Shown in pieces: positions 26,118 to 34,945 of a stretch of DNA of 64,000 nt (position 1 is its first letter; the number at the start of each line of letters is the position of its first letter). Under the pieces are notes generated by a model that was given only the letters and a program-made list of their open reading frames with translations, was not told where the DNA came from and did no database searches. The stretch comes from an uncultured Atopobium sp. GTDB taxonomy: Bacteria > Actinomycetota > Coriobacteriia > Coriobacteriales > Atopobiaceae. Made by a program: the position numbers and the translations under genes. The stretch spans positions 1-64,000 of the forward strand of contig CALIAZ010000046.1 in assembly GCA_938045565.1 (NCBI GenBank). The letters are read 5' to 3'.

Positions 26118-27153
26118 TAGTAAATCCTGCGGATGGATCAATCTTATTCTCCAGCAGCTGCTGGTTATTGAGCCAGGTATAGAAACGCTGCCAACGAGCG
26201 GAGTCAATAACGCCCCACTTCTCGGCGTCGTCAATGTACTTAGCAGCCAAGAACTTCTGAGAGGCTTTAACCAGGTCAGCGTCAAGTTCTGGAACAGCTT
26301 TGAGTAGAATCTCTGCCGCCTCATCAGGGTTAGAAACGCAGAACTCATAGCCCTTTCTGGTGGCGCTCAAGAAGGCCTTAACAGCGTCTGGATTCTCTTT
26401 TGCAAAACCATCGTTTACCGCAATAACTGGTGTGTAAAAGTCAAAGTTTTGATCGATAGCTGCAAAGGCAAAATAGTTGTACGCAAAGTTCTGAACACGA
26501 GCGTTTTGAACAGCCCACTGCTCATACACCCAAACAGCATCAAACATCTTTGCTTTTAAGCCAGATACCTCGTCGTCTACCTCGTAAGGTACCATCTTAA
26601 GCGTTGAAGGATCTCCGCCATCGGACTCCATAACAGACCTGATAGTAGCTTGCTCAACAGGAAGATTCCACGTTGCGTAAGTATGATTATTAAGGTCACG
26701 CGGACGAACAATGTGATCCTCTTCACGGCTCATAATGCCCGAAAGATTGTGCTGAATGATAGCAGCCACCGCAGTATACGGTAGTGGATTAGATGACGAG
26801 AGACTGTTAGCAATATAGTCCTGATAGGTAACACCCATCTGAGCACCGCCAGCACCAATCAGCGCATCAGCACCGTCAGCGGGTGGCTGCTGAATGGTTA
26901 CCTTGAGACCAGCTTGGTCAAAGTAGCCCTTCTCCTGAGCTACATAAATGCCGGTGTGATTGGTATTTGGGGTGTAGTCCAGGGCAAACGTAATTTCCGT
27001 AGTTCCACCGGAATTCTGCCCACCACCCTTGTTACTGTTGGACGGAGCGGAAGGCTGCTCAAGCGAGCAACCTGCGCAAAATCCTGCTGTCGAAAAACCC
27101 ATCGCAGCTAGAAAGCCTTTTCTTGTCATGCCCTTGCAATTTGGTGCATTCAT
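26101..27153 (-). CDS. thiY: ThiY-type substrate-binding lipoprotein
   Basis: This 350-residue NMT1/THI5-like solute-binding protein is expected to capture formylaminopyrimidine-type thiamine precursors outside the membrane. A Lys/Arg n-region and hydrophobic core (RKGFLAAMGFSTAGFCAG) lead to a degenerate lipobox at Cys29, so it should be a lipoprotein. The mature part starts with a Ser/Gly/Asn linker and then FALDYTPNTNHTGIYVAQEKG, the conserved N-terminal strand of the family. The ATG at 27153 is chosen from several in-frame options as the one giving a sensible signal peptide. It lies 35 bp after thiX. Confidence 0.9.
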   Translation of the reverse strand: MNAPNCKGMTRKGFLAAMGFSTAGFCAGCSLEQPSAPSNSNKGGGQNSGGTTEITFALDYTPNTNHTGIYVAQEKGYFDQAGLKVTIQQPPADGADALIGAGGAQMGVTYQDYIANSLSSSNPLPYTAVAAIIQHNLSGIMSREEDHIVRPRDLNNHTYATWNLPVEQATIRSVMESDGGDPSTLKMVPYEVDDEVSGLKAKMFDAVWVYEQWAVQNARVQNFAYNYFAFAAIDQNFDFYTPVIAVNDGFAKENPDAVKAFLSATRKGYEFCVSNPDEAAEILLKAVPELDADLVKASQKFLAAKYIDDAEKWGVIDSARWQRFYTWLNNQQLLENKIDPSAGFTSEYLG

Positions 27154-27188
27154 GCGTCTAATCACTTCTTTCTTTAAGTTTGTTAAGG

Positions 27189-27962
27189 TTATTGTGCAGA
27201 TTCTTTGACGTTTTGAGACGTATCCCAAGGAAGTGCACACTTTTGAATAAATTCCACAAGCTTCATCAACACCAGCGACAATGCAGAAACCACCACGATT
27301 GCCGCAAACATCCTGTCGTAGGCAAATGCTTTTCTGACGCGCGTCATGTAGACGCCAAGACCAGCATCGCCTCCCAACCATTCTGCGATTACTGCACCAA
27401 TTACGGCGTAAGTCACACTCATTTTTAGCCCCGAGAAAAACTGTGATGCAGCAGCTGCCAACTTGACGTGCCAAAAAACCTGCATACGAGTGGCTCCCAT
27501 GGTGGTCATCAGATCAACCATATCAGGATCAATCGCTTTAAATGCTGAGTTCAATGCCACGGTAATAGGGAAAAACGTTGAAATAGCTACAAGAACAATC
27601 TTGGGCAAAAGACCGTATCCCAACCAGAGCACCAGAAGCGGGGCAATGGTCACAACAGGAATAGTCTGTGAAATGGTGATAAATGGAGAAAGTAATTTGT
27701 CCAGAGTTTTAAAGAAGTCCATAAGGACCGCAAGCGCAAAGCCAATAAAAACTCCAATGGCCAGACCAACAAGGGATTCTAGAAGCGTAATCCCTGTATG
27801 CGCCATAAGGAGCTGAAAGTCTTTAATCAGCGCAAATACAACCTGAATAGGAGTTGGAACAAGGTAATTTGGGATAATTCCTACAACAATAACAAGCTGC
27901 CAAAGCACAAGAAAAGAAGCAAGGGATATGGCTTGCAGTGTAAACTGAGAAAGTTTTTTCAT
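27189..27962 (-). CDS. thiX: ThiX-type ABC permease of the pyrimidine (thiamine precursor) transporter
   Basis: This 257-residue membrane permease has about six helices and the cytoplasmic EAA-like loop (DLMTTMGATRMQVFWHVKLAA) that contacts the ATPase. It is first in the operon, 37 nt after a TPP riboswitch, which is strong evidence that the transporter carries thiamine or its pyrimidine precursor. The ATG at 27962 has GGAGGG four bases upstream. This Shine-Dalgarno can pair with part of the leader (see the regulatory entry). Confidence 0.93.
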   Translation of the reverse strand: MKKLSQFTLQAISLASFLVLWQLVIVVGIIPNYLVPTPIQVVFALIKDFQLLMAHTGITLLESLVGLAIGVFIGFALAVLMDFFKTLDKLLSPFITISQTIPVVTIAPLLVLWLGYGLLPKIVLVAISTFFPITVALNSAFKAIDPDMVDLMTTMGATRMQVFWHVKLAAAASQFFSGLKMSVTYAVIGAVIAEWLGGDAGLGVYMTRVRKAFAYDRMFAAIVVVSALSLVLMKLVEFIQKCALPWDTSQNVKESAQ

Positions 27963-27964
27963 AT

Positions 27965-28009
27965 GCCCTCCTTCTTGTAGTGCGTAAGGACGGCATTGGT
28001 TCCCTACGC
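27965..28009 (-). promoter_or_regulatory. Expression platform between the TPP riboswitch and thiX
   Basis: Two exclusive pairings are possible in the RNA. The conserved 3' end of the aptamer GCGUAGGGA (28009-28001) can pair with UCCUUACGC (27990-27982), nine pairs with one G-U. Alternatively UCCUU (27990-27986) can pair with AAGGA (27973-27969), which is the thiX Shine-Dalgarno. No T-run terminator is visible. This is the shape of translational control; it was read by eye only. Confidence 0.6.
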
Positions 28010-28086
28010 TGGCATTACCCAGATCAGGTTAATGGGTCGCAACATACGGTGTTGCCTCTCAGCCGGGCCATTTCCCAGCTCCCCGT
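27999..28086 (-). ncRNA. TPP riboswitch (THI element)
   Basis: On the minus strand the element has the conserved order GGGGAG, CUGAGA, ACCC, ACCUGAUCUGGGUAAU, GCCAGCGUAGGGA, which is the TPP riboswitch core. The P3 arm (GGCAACACCGUAUGUUGCG) is a hairpin. It precedes thiX and turns expression down when thiamine pyrophosphate is plentiful. Confidence 0.95.
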
Positions 28087-28269
28087 TACAATTATTATAG
28101 CGCGGACGCCTCTAACATCAAATAAATAGTTAAACAATCCCCAAAAGACCATGTAACAGCTGTACCTGACGACATAATGCACGCAATCTCCTATACTTTA
28201 TCTATCCACGTGCGGCATATACATGCATGAGTTTGATGCACTAAGTTGCCCTTAATCTGGAGGTGTCCC

Positions 28270-29259
28270 ATGAAAGTTGGCATCGTCGGCACAGGTATGA
28301 TTGCGCAAATAGTTGCTCCGCAGCTCAAATCATGGGGCATTGAACTTGTCGCTATTGCTTCAAGCTCCCAGAGTGCAGATAAGGCACAACAGCTTGCGCA
28401 GACACTTGGAGCTTCTGCTTGGTATTCTGACTATAGCCAACTTATTGCGGATCCTCGAGTGGATACTATCTACGTAGCAGTTCCCAATTACCTGCATTAC
28501 ATCGTGGCAAAGGCAGCCCTTAATGCTCATAAAGATGTTATTTGCGAGAAACCACTTACAGCAAATGCCAAAGAAGCCACTGCCCTTGCAGCGCTTGCTT
28601 TAGAGAAAGAGCAATTTCTTTGGGAGGCTGTTGTCACAACTCGACAGCCCAACTTCCTTCTTATTCGTGAAAAATTGCTCCCTTGTTTAGGAGAAATCAG
28701 GCAAGTTAACGCCAACTATAGCCAATACAGTTCTCGCTACGATGCATTTTGTTCAGGACAACTACCTCCTGTATTTGATTCAACTAAAGCTGGAGGAGCT
28801 TTAATGGATCTTGGACTGTATGTTCTTACCTTCACTCTTGGACTCTTTGGTGAGCCTAAAAGCTGTCACTATATGCCCCATATTGAGCGTGGCATTGATA
28901 CTAGTGGTGTCATTACGCTAACTTATGACACCTTTACTGCAATTAATGTTTGCTCAAAAGACTGTGACGGACCAAACGCTTGCATCATTCAAGGTACTGA
29001 AGGATATATTTATATGGATTCAGCACCTACTACCTGCGGAAAGGTTATCTTGCATCTACGAGATGACGTCGAGAAAACCTACGATTACAGCTTGTCTTCA
29101 GTTTACGAAGCCGAATTCAAAGAATTTCTCGCCCAACAGGAAAAGAAAGACTATAGTGCTTGCTATCAGAAGCTGGAAGAAAGTCTTTTGGTAAGTCGCG
29201 TTCGAGATATACTGCGACACGATGCAGGTATTCTCTTTCCATCAGACAACAAGGCTTAA
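28270..29259 (+). CDS. Gfo/Idh/MocA family NAD(P)-dependent oxidoreductase
   Basis: This 329-residue oxidoreductase has an N-terminal Rossmann fold (VGIVGTGMIAQIVAPQLKSW) and the family signature ICEKPLTANAKEA with the catalytic-region Lys of EKP. The C-terminal alpha/beta domain carries AGGALMDLGLY, as in dehydrogenases acting on sugars, inositol or related polyols. The substrate cannot be told. The ATG at 28270 is chosen because GGAGGTG precedes it; the frame is open 8 codons further. It is convergent with the acetyltransferase gene, overlapping it by 4 bp at the stop codons. Confidence 0.9.
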   Translation: MKVGIVGTGMIAQIVAPQLKSWGIELVAIASSSQSADKAQQLAQTLGASAWYSDYSQLIADPRVDTIYVAVPNYLHYIVAKAALNAHKDVICEKPLTANAKEATALAALALEKEQFLWEAVVTTRQPNFLLIREKLLPCLGEIRQVNANYSQYSSRYDAFCSGQLPPVFDSTKAGGALMDLGLYVLTFTLGLFGEPKSCHYMPHIERGIDTSGVITLTYDTFTAINVCSKDCDGPNACIIQGTEGYIYMDSAPTTCGKVILHLRDDVEKTYDYSLSSVYEAEFKEFLAQQEKKDYSACYQKLEESLLVSRVRDILRHDAGILFPSDNKA

Positions 29260-29897
29260 CCCAGAAGCTCTTTAAGTCCCAGCTTATCCGCCTCAGTAAT
29301 TTGACGTACGACTTTTGCTGGAGAACCAACAGCAAGAGAATTATCAGGAAGATCTTTAGTGACCAGGCTATTAGCACCAATAACGCAGTTATTGCCAATA
29401 GTTACACCAGGAAGCACCGTTACATTTCCACCAAACCAGCAGTTATCCCCTACCGTAATAGGTAAAGCTCGCTCATACCAAGCGTTTCTCTCCTCAGCGT
29501 CTAAAGGATGCTGAACGGTATACGCCTTAAATTGAGGCCCCACAAAACTATGGGCACCAAAAGTAATAGGCGCACAATCCATCAGGTAAGCACCGTGATT
29601 GATAAAGCTATGTGGGCCAATCTTGATGTTGAAGCCATAATCAACATTAAAAGGAGAAACTGCTGCGCTTCCCTCTCCCAATTCGCCGAGAAGTTCGGTC
29701 AAAATCTGACGACATTTTTCTTTATCGCTTGGGCGAGTCTGGTTAAACTCCCAGGCAAGATCCTTAGCACGCCAAAAAGCTGCGCTTTGTTCTGCATCAG
29801 CTTCACCACCGCACCACTCACCTGCACTCATACGTTCAAGCTTTGATTTCTTATTTTCTGAATTTACGGTGGTCTGCTTTGGATCAATATCGTACAT
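29256..29897 (-). CDS. Hexapeptide-repeat acetyltransferase, maltose/galactoside O-acetyltransferase type
   Basis: This 213-residue acyltransferase has a left-handed beta-helix built of hexapeptide repeats (ITVGDNCWFGGNVTVLPGVT, IGNNCVIGANSLV) and the catalytic region YTVQHPLDAEER, with the His used by LacA/Maa enzymes. It transfers acetyl from acetyl-CoA to a sugar hydroxyl. The C-terminal loop NSLAVGSPAKVV is typical. The ATG at 29897 has AAGGAG upstream. The 30-residue N-terminal charged extension (KQTTVNSENKKSK) is longer than in LacA. Confidence 0.88.
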   Translation of the reverse strand: MYDIDPKQTTVNSENKKSKLERMSAGEWCGGEADAEQSAAFWRAKDLAWEFNQTRPSDKEKCRQILTELLGELGEGSAAVSPFNVDYGFNIKIGPHSFINHGAYLMDCAPITFGAHSFVGPQFKAYTVQHPLDAEERNAWYERALPITVGDNCWFGGNVTVLPGVTIGNNCVIGANSLVTKDLPDNSLAVGSPAKVVRQITEADKLGLKELLG

Positions 29898-29945
29898 AGC
29901 TAACTCCTTGTGCTTTTTTATATAACAGCAAGAAGTGTAATAAAA

Positions 29946-29969
29946 GAAGAGTCCCTGACGAGACTCTTC
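29946..29969 (-). terminator. Intrinsic terminator of the APH-fold kinase gene
   Basis: GAAGAGTC and GACTCTTC form an 8-bp stem followed on the minus strand by a T-rich tract. It lies 28 bases past the kinase stop. Confidence 0.85.
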
Positions 29970-29997
29970 TCGGCTAGTTTAAAGTTCTTGTAACCAA

Positions 29998-30762
29998 CTA
30001 CATCGCATCAAAAACATTTACCCACTTAAGCAGGAACTCTGTTTCTTTTACACGACCGCGCGCAAGCTCTGCTGCAGCAATAATGCCAAGCCATTCGTTT
30101 ACATACTGACGTGTGCATCCCTGCTTGGTGCAATAAAGATTGATGTACTTCTCGGCAAGCTGCTCATCACCATGAAGAAGCAGGTGAAGATAAGTTGTAG
30201 CGCAATCTGCAGCGCCGTTACCCTGTGTTGCGTGGGCCCAGTCAAGAATTACTGGAGCGCCATCCTCGGCGAGAATAACGTTGGAAGGAACAAAGTCACC
30301 GTGGCAGACCTTAATGTGAGGCTTCATACCGTCAAGCTTAAGCAGAAGCTCATACCTTGTAGCTTCATCAAGAATGTCTGGAATGCTATTAATCATTCGA
30401 GTGAACTTATCTTTTTGGCGAGTTAGAAGTGGTGCCTTATGAGCGTGGATGGCAAGCTCAATATTGACAAACTTATTGAGGTACTCGTCCTCTTTTTCTG
30501 GATGTTCTTCAATGAGCTGTCTTATTGTTTTGCCTTCAACTTTTCTGGTTGAAACGGCCCAACAATTACCAACCTTGCTAATCTCTACAAGAGATGGAAC
30601 GTTGATGCCGGCCTGCTCAGCACGAGTGAGGTTTAAAGCCTCATTCAGAATATCAGCAGAAGGTTTGCTTCCGCTGAACACCTTAACGACTGTGTCTCCG
30701 TTATCGTACACAACCTTGTTATTACGCTCGACAATTATCTTTTTATCAGCTTTGAGCTCCAT
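29998..30762 (-). CDS. Aminoglycoside phosphotransferase-fold (APH/choline kinase-like) protein
   Basis: This 254-residue kinase-fold protein has the catalytic loop VCHGDFVPSNVIL and the metal-binding PVILDWAHA, the Brenner and DFG-like motifs of the APH family. The N-lobe nucleotide-binding Lys is probably in DTVVKVF. Substrates in this family range from aminoglycosides and macrolides to choline, homoserine or sugar amines. No resistance gene context is present, so a metabolic role is as likely as drug resistance. The ATG at 30762 is chosen for its GGAGGTT site. It is monocistronic with its own terminator. Confidence 0.85.
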   Translation of the reverse strand: MELKADKKIIVERNNKVVYDNGDTVVKVFSGSKPSADILNEALNLTRAEQAGINVPSLVEISKVGNCWAVSTRKVEGKTIRQLIEEHPEKEDEYLNKFVNIELAIHAHKAPLLTRQKDKFTRMINSIPDILDEATRYELLLKLDGMKPHIKVCHGDFVPSNVILAEDGAPVILDWAHATQGNGAADCATTYLHLLLHGDEQLAEKYINLYCTKQGCTRQYVNEWLGIIAAAELARGRVKETEFLLKWVNVFDAM

Positions 30763-30931
30763 AACAACCTCCAATAAGGTACTCATGCAGATACTCACTA
30801 TCCACCTAGTAGTATTGTCGTTCTTCTCTAACTTCTCCTGGCGAGAAGAACACTCTTATTGGTTAAACGGTTAGCAAATTCGGCGAACGTAAACATCCCC
30901 AGCTAAAGCATGAATTTAATCTCCTAACAAA

Positions 30932-30964
30932 AAATCCCTCGCCTTCTGTGAAAGCGAGGGATTT
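30932..30964 (-). terminator. Intrinsic terminator after the adhesin gene
   Basis: An 11-bp stem (AAATCCCTCGC with its complement) is followed on the minus strand by six T. It lies 28 bases past the end of the broken adhesin gene. Confidence 0.93.
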
Positions 30965-30991
30965 GCATACTAAATGTAGGTATGTTGTTTA

Positions 30992-33299
30992 CTAATCTTT
31001 ACGAGTGCGAGCATATGCTCCAACACCAACAAAACCAGCACCAACCGTGGCAAACGCAACCATAACTACAACACTTGCATCACCAGTGTTAGGTGTGCGG
31101 TGCTTACGCTTCTTACCAGGCTTCTCTGGAGTTGGGGTTGGGGTTACTGGAGTCTCGGTGTTTGTGATGGTAAAGCCATTGACCATATCGCCAGTAATCT
31201 CTGAAGTGTAACCCTCAATAGCATCCTCAGAAACGGTGTAAGCGATGACGTGGCCATCTGCTGCGTAAAGATTTACACCATAAATGAGCTGGTCCAGTTA
31301 TTTGCCTCAGAAAGGACAACGGTCTGACCAGTGTCAACGCCATCAGCAAGAAGGTGAACGGTGACGGAATCCTTCTTTGTACCGTTCCAAACCTTGGTTA
31401 CTGGGACATCACGGGTTACAGGAGCGTCAGCCTTGTTAGTAAGAGTTGTAACATTGCCGTTAGCCTCAGGAGTCTGGGCAGTCCAACCAGTTGGAGCGGA
31501 CTCCTCGAAGGTCAGAGTCACGTTATCTGGAAGTCCAGTGAAAGTGTGCTCCCAGTTATTAGCTGCAGAAAGCTCAACAGAGTCAACACGGTAGCCATCA
31601 GCAACAAAGTAAACAGTGAGCTTCTCTGGAATAACTGCATCTGGATTTGCAGAAGTATCCCAAACCTTCTTAACAGTTACATCCTGAGTGCCCTCTTCGC
31701 CGGTAATAACGGTACCGTTAGAACCAATACCGCCACCACGCTGTGCAGTGTTGCCATAAATGAGCAACTGAGCCTTATTCTGTGTAGCATTAATTGACTC
31801 GTGGCGTGGGTTGGATTCAAGTGCAAGCATATCGGTGTTGTTAACGATATTGCTTACCTCTTCAGTGGTGTGACGTGCAGCAGCTGGATCTGCATCACCA
31901 AGGATGGAAGGAAGGTTGATAGTAACAGCGCCATCCTTAGTCCAATGTGCAGAAGCACCACCAAGCATGTAATCAGAAATAGTTGCGCCAGCAGACTCGC
32001 CTGCACCGCGAACAGTTGCAATCTCATCGCCAGCGCCATTTGCGGTGTTATTGGAGAAAGCTACACCGTTCTTAGAATGGAACTCTGCATCACCAGTTGG
32101 GCAGAACCATGCACCGCCGCCAATAACTGTTGCGGTGTTGTCCTTAATAAGTGCGTTATTGATATGAAGGACATACGGAACTGAAGCAACGTAAACTGCA
32201 CCACCCTGGTCATTTGCTGTGTTATTGATAATTTCGCCAGCATTAAGGGTTGCATTCGCAGATGCAATATAAATACCAGCACCAACACCCTTATCACCAA
32301 GCTGGTTGATGCCATTGCTGGTGGCCTTGTTTCCGTCAATAGAACCACCGTTCATGGTGAAGCCAGCGCGGTAGATATTTGGCCAGTTGTTCCATGGAGC
32401 ACCAACCCTAGAGTAAGGAACCTTCTGACCACCAACAACGCCAACAAACTGGTCGTAGGTAGCAACGCCACCGCCAGCAATGCCAGCAGTATTGTTTTTG
32501 ATGATGCCGTTGTTCATAACAGCGTTGCCGTTCCAGGTTACGTAGATGCCGCCACCGGAACTTAAAGCAACGTTATTAGTGATAGAGCCACCGTTGAACG
32601 TAAAGTCTGCCTTAGACTTTGAATCACCAAGCTGAGGATTACCTGCGTAAATGTGGACACCTGCACCTTCAACAGCCTTATTGTTAGTGATATATCCACC
32701 ACCCATAGTGGCTGTTGTTGTCTCACCATTAGGATCCAAAGCATAGAGCATCAGACCACCGGAGGAATTAATGGTAGAAGAAGCGTCGCCACCAGTGATG
32801 GTTCCGCCAGTCATAACAAATTTTGCACCAGCACCAGTAGTCAGAACTACGCCATTATTTCCAGGATAAAGTTTTGCTTTACCGTTTTTAATGACGCCAC
32901 GAAGCAGAGTAAAGCTACCGCGGTTCTCAACGGCAAATGCAGTGTTGTTACCATCAATGGTGGCACCATCAAGAGTAACTGCACCGCCAGAAGCAATCTT
33001 GAACATATAGAAATGATTAGAGCCAGTCATGGCACTAGTAACAGTTCCACTACCCGTCAATCTAATGTTCTTATTAGCAGGAACCTGGACTGGAGCAGTA
33101 ATGGTAAAGTCTGCGTTCACCTGAACGATAGACTGTGAACCATCTGCTGGAGCAGCAGCAATAGCAGCCAGCAGCTCAGCCTCTGAGGTAACAGGGGGTG
33201 GTGTCTGCAAGCGCTTGCTTTGCAAATCCTCCAACGAGCGAAAGTGCTAATACAAATGTAGCAACAATCGCCATGCTCCAACGTAAAAGCCTTTTCATG
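30992..33299 (-). pseudogene. Cell-wall-anchored beta-helix/Cna-B adhesin, broken by two frameshifts
   Basis: Read as one gene this is a large surface protein of about 760 residues. From 33299 there is a signal peptide (MKRLLRWSMAIVATFVLAL, cleavage near AKQALA). A long right-handed beta-helix domain with many GG and NN turns follows, then two Cna-B-like domains (VKKVWDTS, VTKVWNGTKK). The end is a Pro/Thr spacer, the sortase-like motif RTPNTG, a hydrophobic helix and RTRKD. It is broken twice. A run of five C (plus-strand G at 33194-33198) shifts the frame just after the signal peptide. A missing base near 31281-31285 stops the frame after NNWTSSFMV; the natural continuation LYAADGHVIAYTV lies in another frame. 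The frame from 33234 to 31273 lacks both secretion and anchoring signals, so a functional product needs frameshift correction. Confidence 0.8.
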
Positions 33300-33389
33300 G
33301 CAAAACTTCTTGCGCTTAGGGAGCCTGTAGTGACGAAAGCAATAAAACAATTAATATAAAAGCGTAAAACAGTACAGCTTTAGCGTACC

Positions 33390-33878
33390 TTACTCTTCTT
33401 TGTCTAGCTGTTCAGGCTCTTCTGGGCGATGTTTTAGGCGATCGTATTCTTCTTCGGTCAAAACATCTTCAATTCGCAGGTTAACACCAGAAACTTCAAG
33501 GCCTGTCATACCCGTGATTTTCTCGACAATCGTACGTTTAACGTCTTCAAAAATCTGAGGGGCGTAAGAACCATATTTAATAAGAACGGAAATGGTAACA
33601 TTTAGCGAACTATCAGGTTGCACTTCAACAGTGACACCTTTAGCTGTATCAGATGCACCAAGTACATCCTGAACCCTGTTAAGCCAGTTTCCACGAGCAC
33701 CCACCACGTTAGGGACATCACGAAGAGCCAACGAGACGATCTTCTCGACAACTCCACCAGAAAACGTTAGAGAATCTGCATCCTCAAGATCTGCATCGGA
33801 GGGAACATCTGTTGTTTCTTCTGCAGGAACAATTTCTTCAGAGGTGGTCTCTTGCGAATTAGTAAGCTCTTCTGCCAC
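33390..33878 (-). CDS. Asp23/Gls24 family envelope stress protein
   Basis: This 162-residue protein has a central Asp23 domain (about residues 40-145; IVSLALRDVPNVVG, VTVEVQPDSSLNVTISVLIK, VSGVNLRIEDV) between acidic tails. In Staphylococcus the homologue sits at the membrane, held by AmaP. It starts at a GTG with AGGAG and is the last gene of an amaP-DUF2273-asp23 cluster. The acidic N-terminus is unusually long (about 40 residues rich in Glu, Asp and Thr). Confidence 0.92.
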   Translation of the reverse strand: MAEELTNSQETTSEEIVPAEETTDVPSDADLEDADSLTFSGGVVEKIVSLALRDVPNVVGARGNWLNRVQDVLGASDTAKGVTVEVQPDSSLNVTISVLIKYGSYAPQIFEDVKRTIVEKITGMTGLEVSGVNLRIEDVLTEEEYDRLKHRPEEPEQLDKEE

Positions 33879-33891
33879 AGCTCTCTCCTAT

Positions 33892-34134
33892 CTAATTTCT
33901 GTCCGTAAATAAGGAACGAACCTTTGCCAAAATTGTTGCCTTTCCGTCAAAGATCTGACCAATGGCAACTCCTACCAGTACAAACAATGCGACAACTAGC
34001 ATTTTAAAAAGGCCAAACGTAAACAAAAGAATTGCAAACAAAAGGCCTAAAAATCCACCAATAATGGCACCCGGATGGCCAACGACATATTTTTTGCACT
34101 GTTCTTGTATCTTTTGGAAAAAGCTTTTATCCAT
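33892..34134 (-). CDS. DUF2273 small membrane protein of the asp23 cluster
   Basis: This 80-residue protein has two hydrophobic helices (PGAIIGGFLGLLFAILLFTF and LVVALFVLVGVAIGQIF) between basic ends, the DUF2273 pattern found beside asp23 genes in Gram-positive bacteria. Its function is unknown; the conserved neighbourhood suggests help in anchoring or assembling the Asp23 layer at the membrane. The ATG lies within an 8-bp overlap with the amaP stop and AAGGAGG precedes it. Confidence 0.9.
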   Translation of the reverse strand: MDKSFFQKIQEQCKKYVVGHPGAIIGGFLGLLFAILLFTFGLFKMLVVALFVLVGVAIGQIFDGKATILAKVRSLFTDRN

Positions 34135-34822
34135 TGTCTTTGACCTCCTTTGCGTCTGGCTCTGAAATACTCAATCGAATGTCTTGACCAGTCTGCTGCG
34201 CAGAAGCTTGATTGAAAGACTGTTCATATGTTTGCTCTTCAACAATCTCTGGCTCTGACACAACCTCTTTTACCTGGGATAAAGACGTACTTTCTTCATC
34301 TTTTGGCGAGAAGGAACTTGGCTTGATAAAAGAAAGATTGATACTAGAAACACAAGGTCCGCACACAATAGCAAGACCAGACTGAAGCGCGTTGTAGAAC
34401 TCAGAGCCCTTAGCAGTAACATCAACAGTCTCTTTAGGGAGAATATCAATCTGTACAGCTACAGAATTATTTTTAGAAATCTGCACGTTAACACGGTGAG
34501 CCAAGCACGTTCCGTCTTCTTCAATGATATGTGCTGCCTGAGAAGAAATAGCATCTTTTGTGACGGAGATTGTTCCGCCCTCAACAGTGGCCACCGTGAG
34601 TTTTACTGTTTTTCTAATAAAGAGAGCTCTAAACAAAACCACTACAAGGCCAAAGATGCTAATTGCTGCACAAGCGTTAAGCGCAATAAGGTATGGCTTG
34701 GTGAACAAGAGGTTAGTTGCCTGATGTGTCCAAGGACCAAACCACGTTAAGGCAAGAGCTAAAAATACAAATGCACTTGCAAGAACATAGAGTATGTAGC
34801 AAAAACGCTTGAAGCCGCTCAT
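34127..34822 (-). CDS. amaP: AmaP-like membrane anchor of Asp23
   Basis: This 231-residue protein has two N-terminal membrane helices (about residues 8-28 and 45-65), then a cytosolic domain with VTVATVEGGTISVTKDAI and VQIDILPKETVDVTAKG. This arrangement fits the alkaline-shock response membrane anchor AmaP. The C-terminal 60 residues are Glu/Ser/Gln-rich. It is first in its cluster with GGAGGTG before the ATG. The homology is suggested by architecture and neighbours as much as by sequence. Confidence 0.85.
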   Translation of the reverse strand: MSGFKRFCYILYVLASAFVFLALALTWFGPWTHQATNLLFTKPYLIALNACAAISIFGLVVVLFRALFIRKTVKLTVATVEGGTISVTKDAISSQAAHIIEEDGTCLAHRVNVQISKNNSVAVQIDILPKETVDVTAKGSEFYNALQSGLAIVCGPCVSSINLSFIKPSSFSPKDEESTSLSQVKEVVSEPEIVEEQTYEQSFNQASAQQTGQDIRLSISEPDAKEVKDNG

Positions 34823-34884
34823 GGCACCTCCACTTTCTTTTATATAAACAGTTTAACCCCAATACCGGACAAAAAGAGAATATA

Positions 34885-34913
34885 AAAACTGCCTCCCGGC
34901 GGAAGGCAGTTTT
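34885..34913 (-). terminator. Intrinsic terminator of the phosphate transport pair
   Basis: AAAACTGCC and GGCAGTTTT form a 9-bp stem with an 11-base loop and a minus-strand T-run, about 33 bases past the DUF47 gene stop. Confidence 0.9.
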
Positions 34914-34945
34914 TAGTCTTTATATACCGTTTACAAGAAACAAAC

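Noticed and set aside
31273..33234. The long adhesin frame taken as a complete gene starting at 33234
   Set aside because: It lacks a signal peptide and an anchor; both are found directly upstream and downstream in other frames, so frameshifts explain the sequence better.
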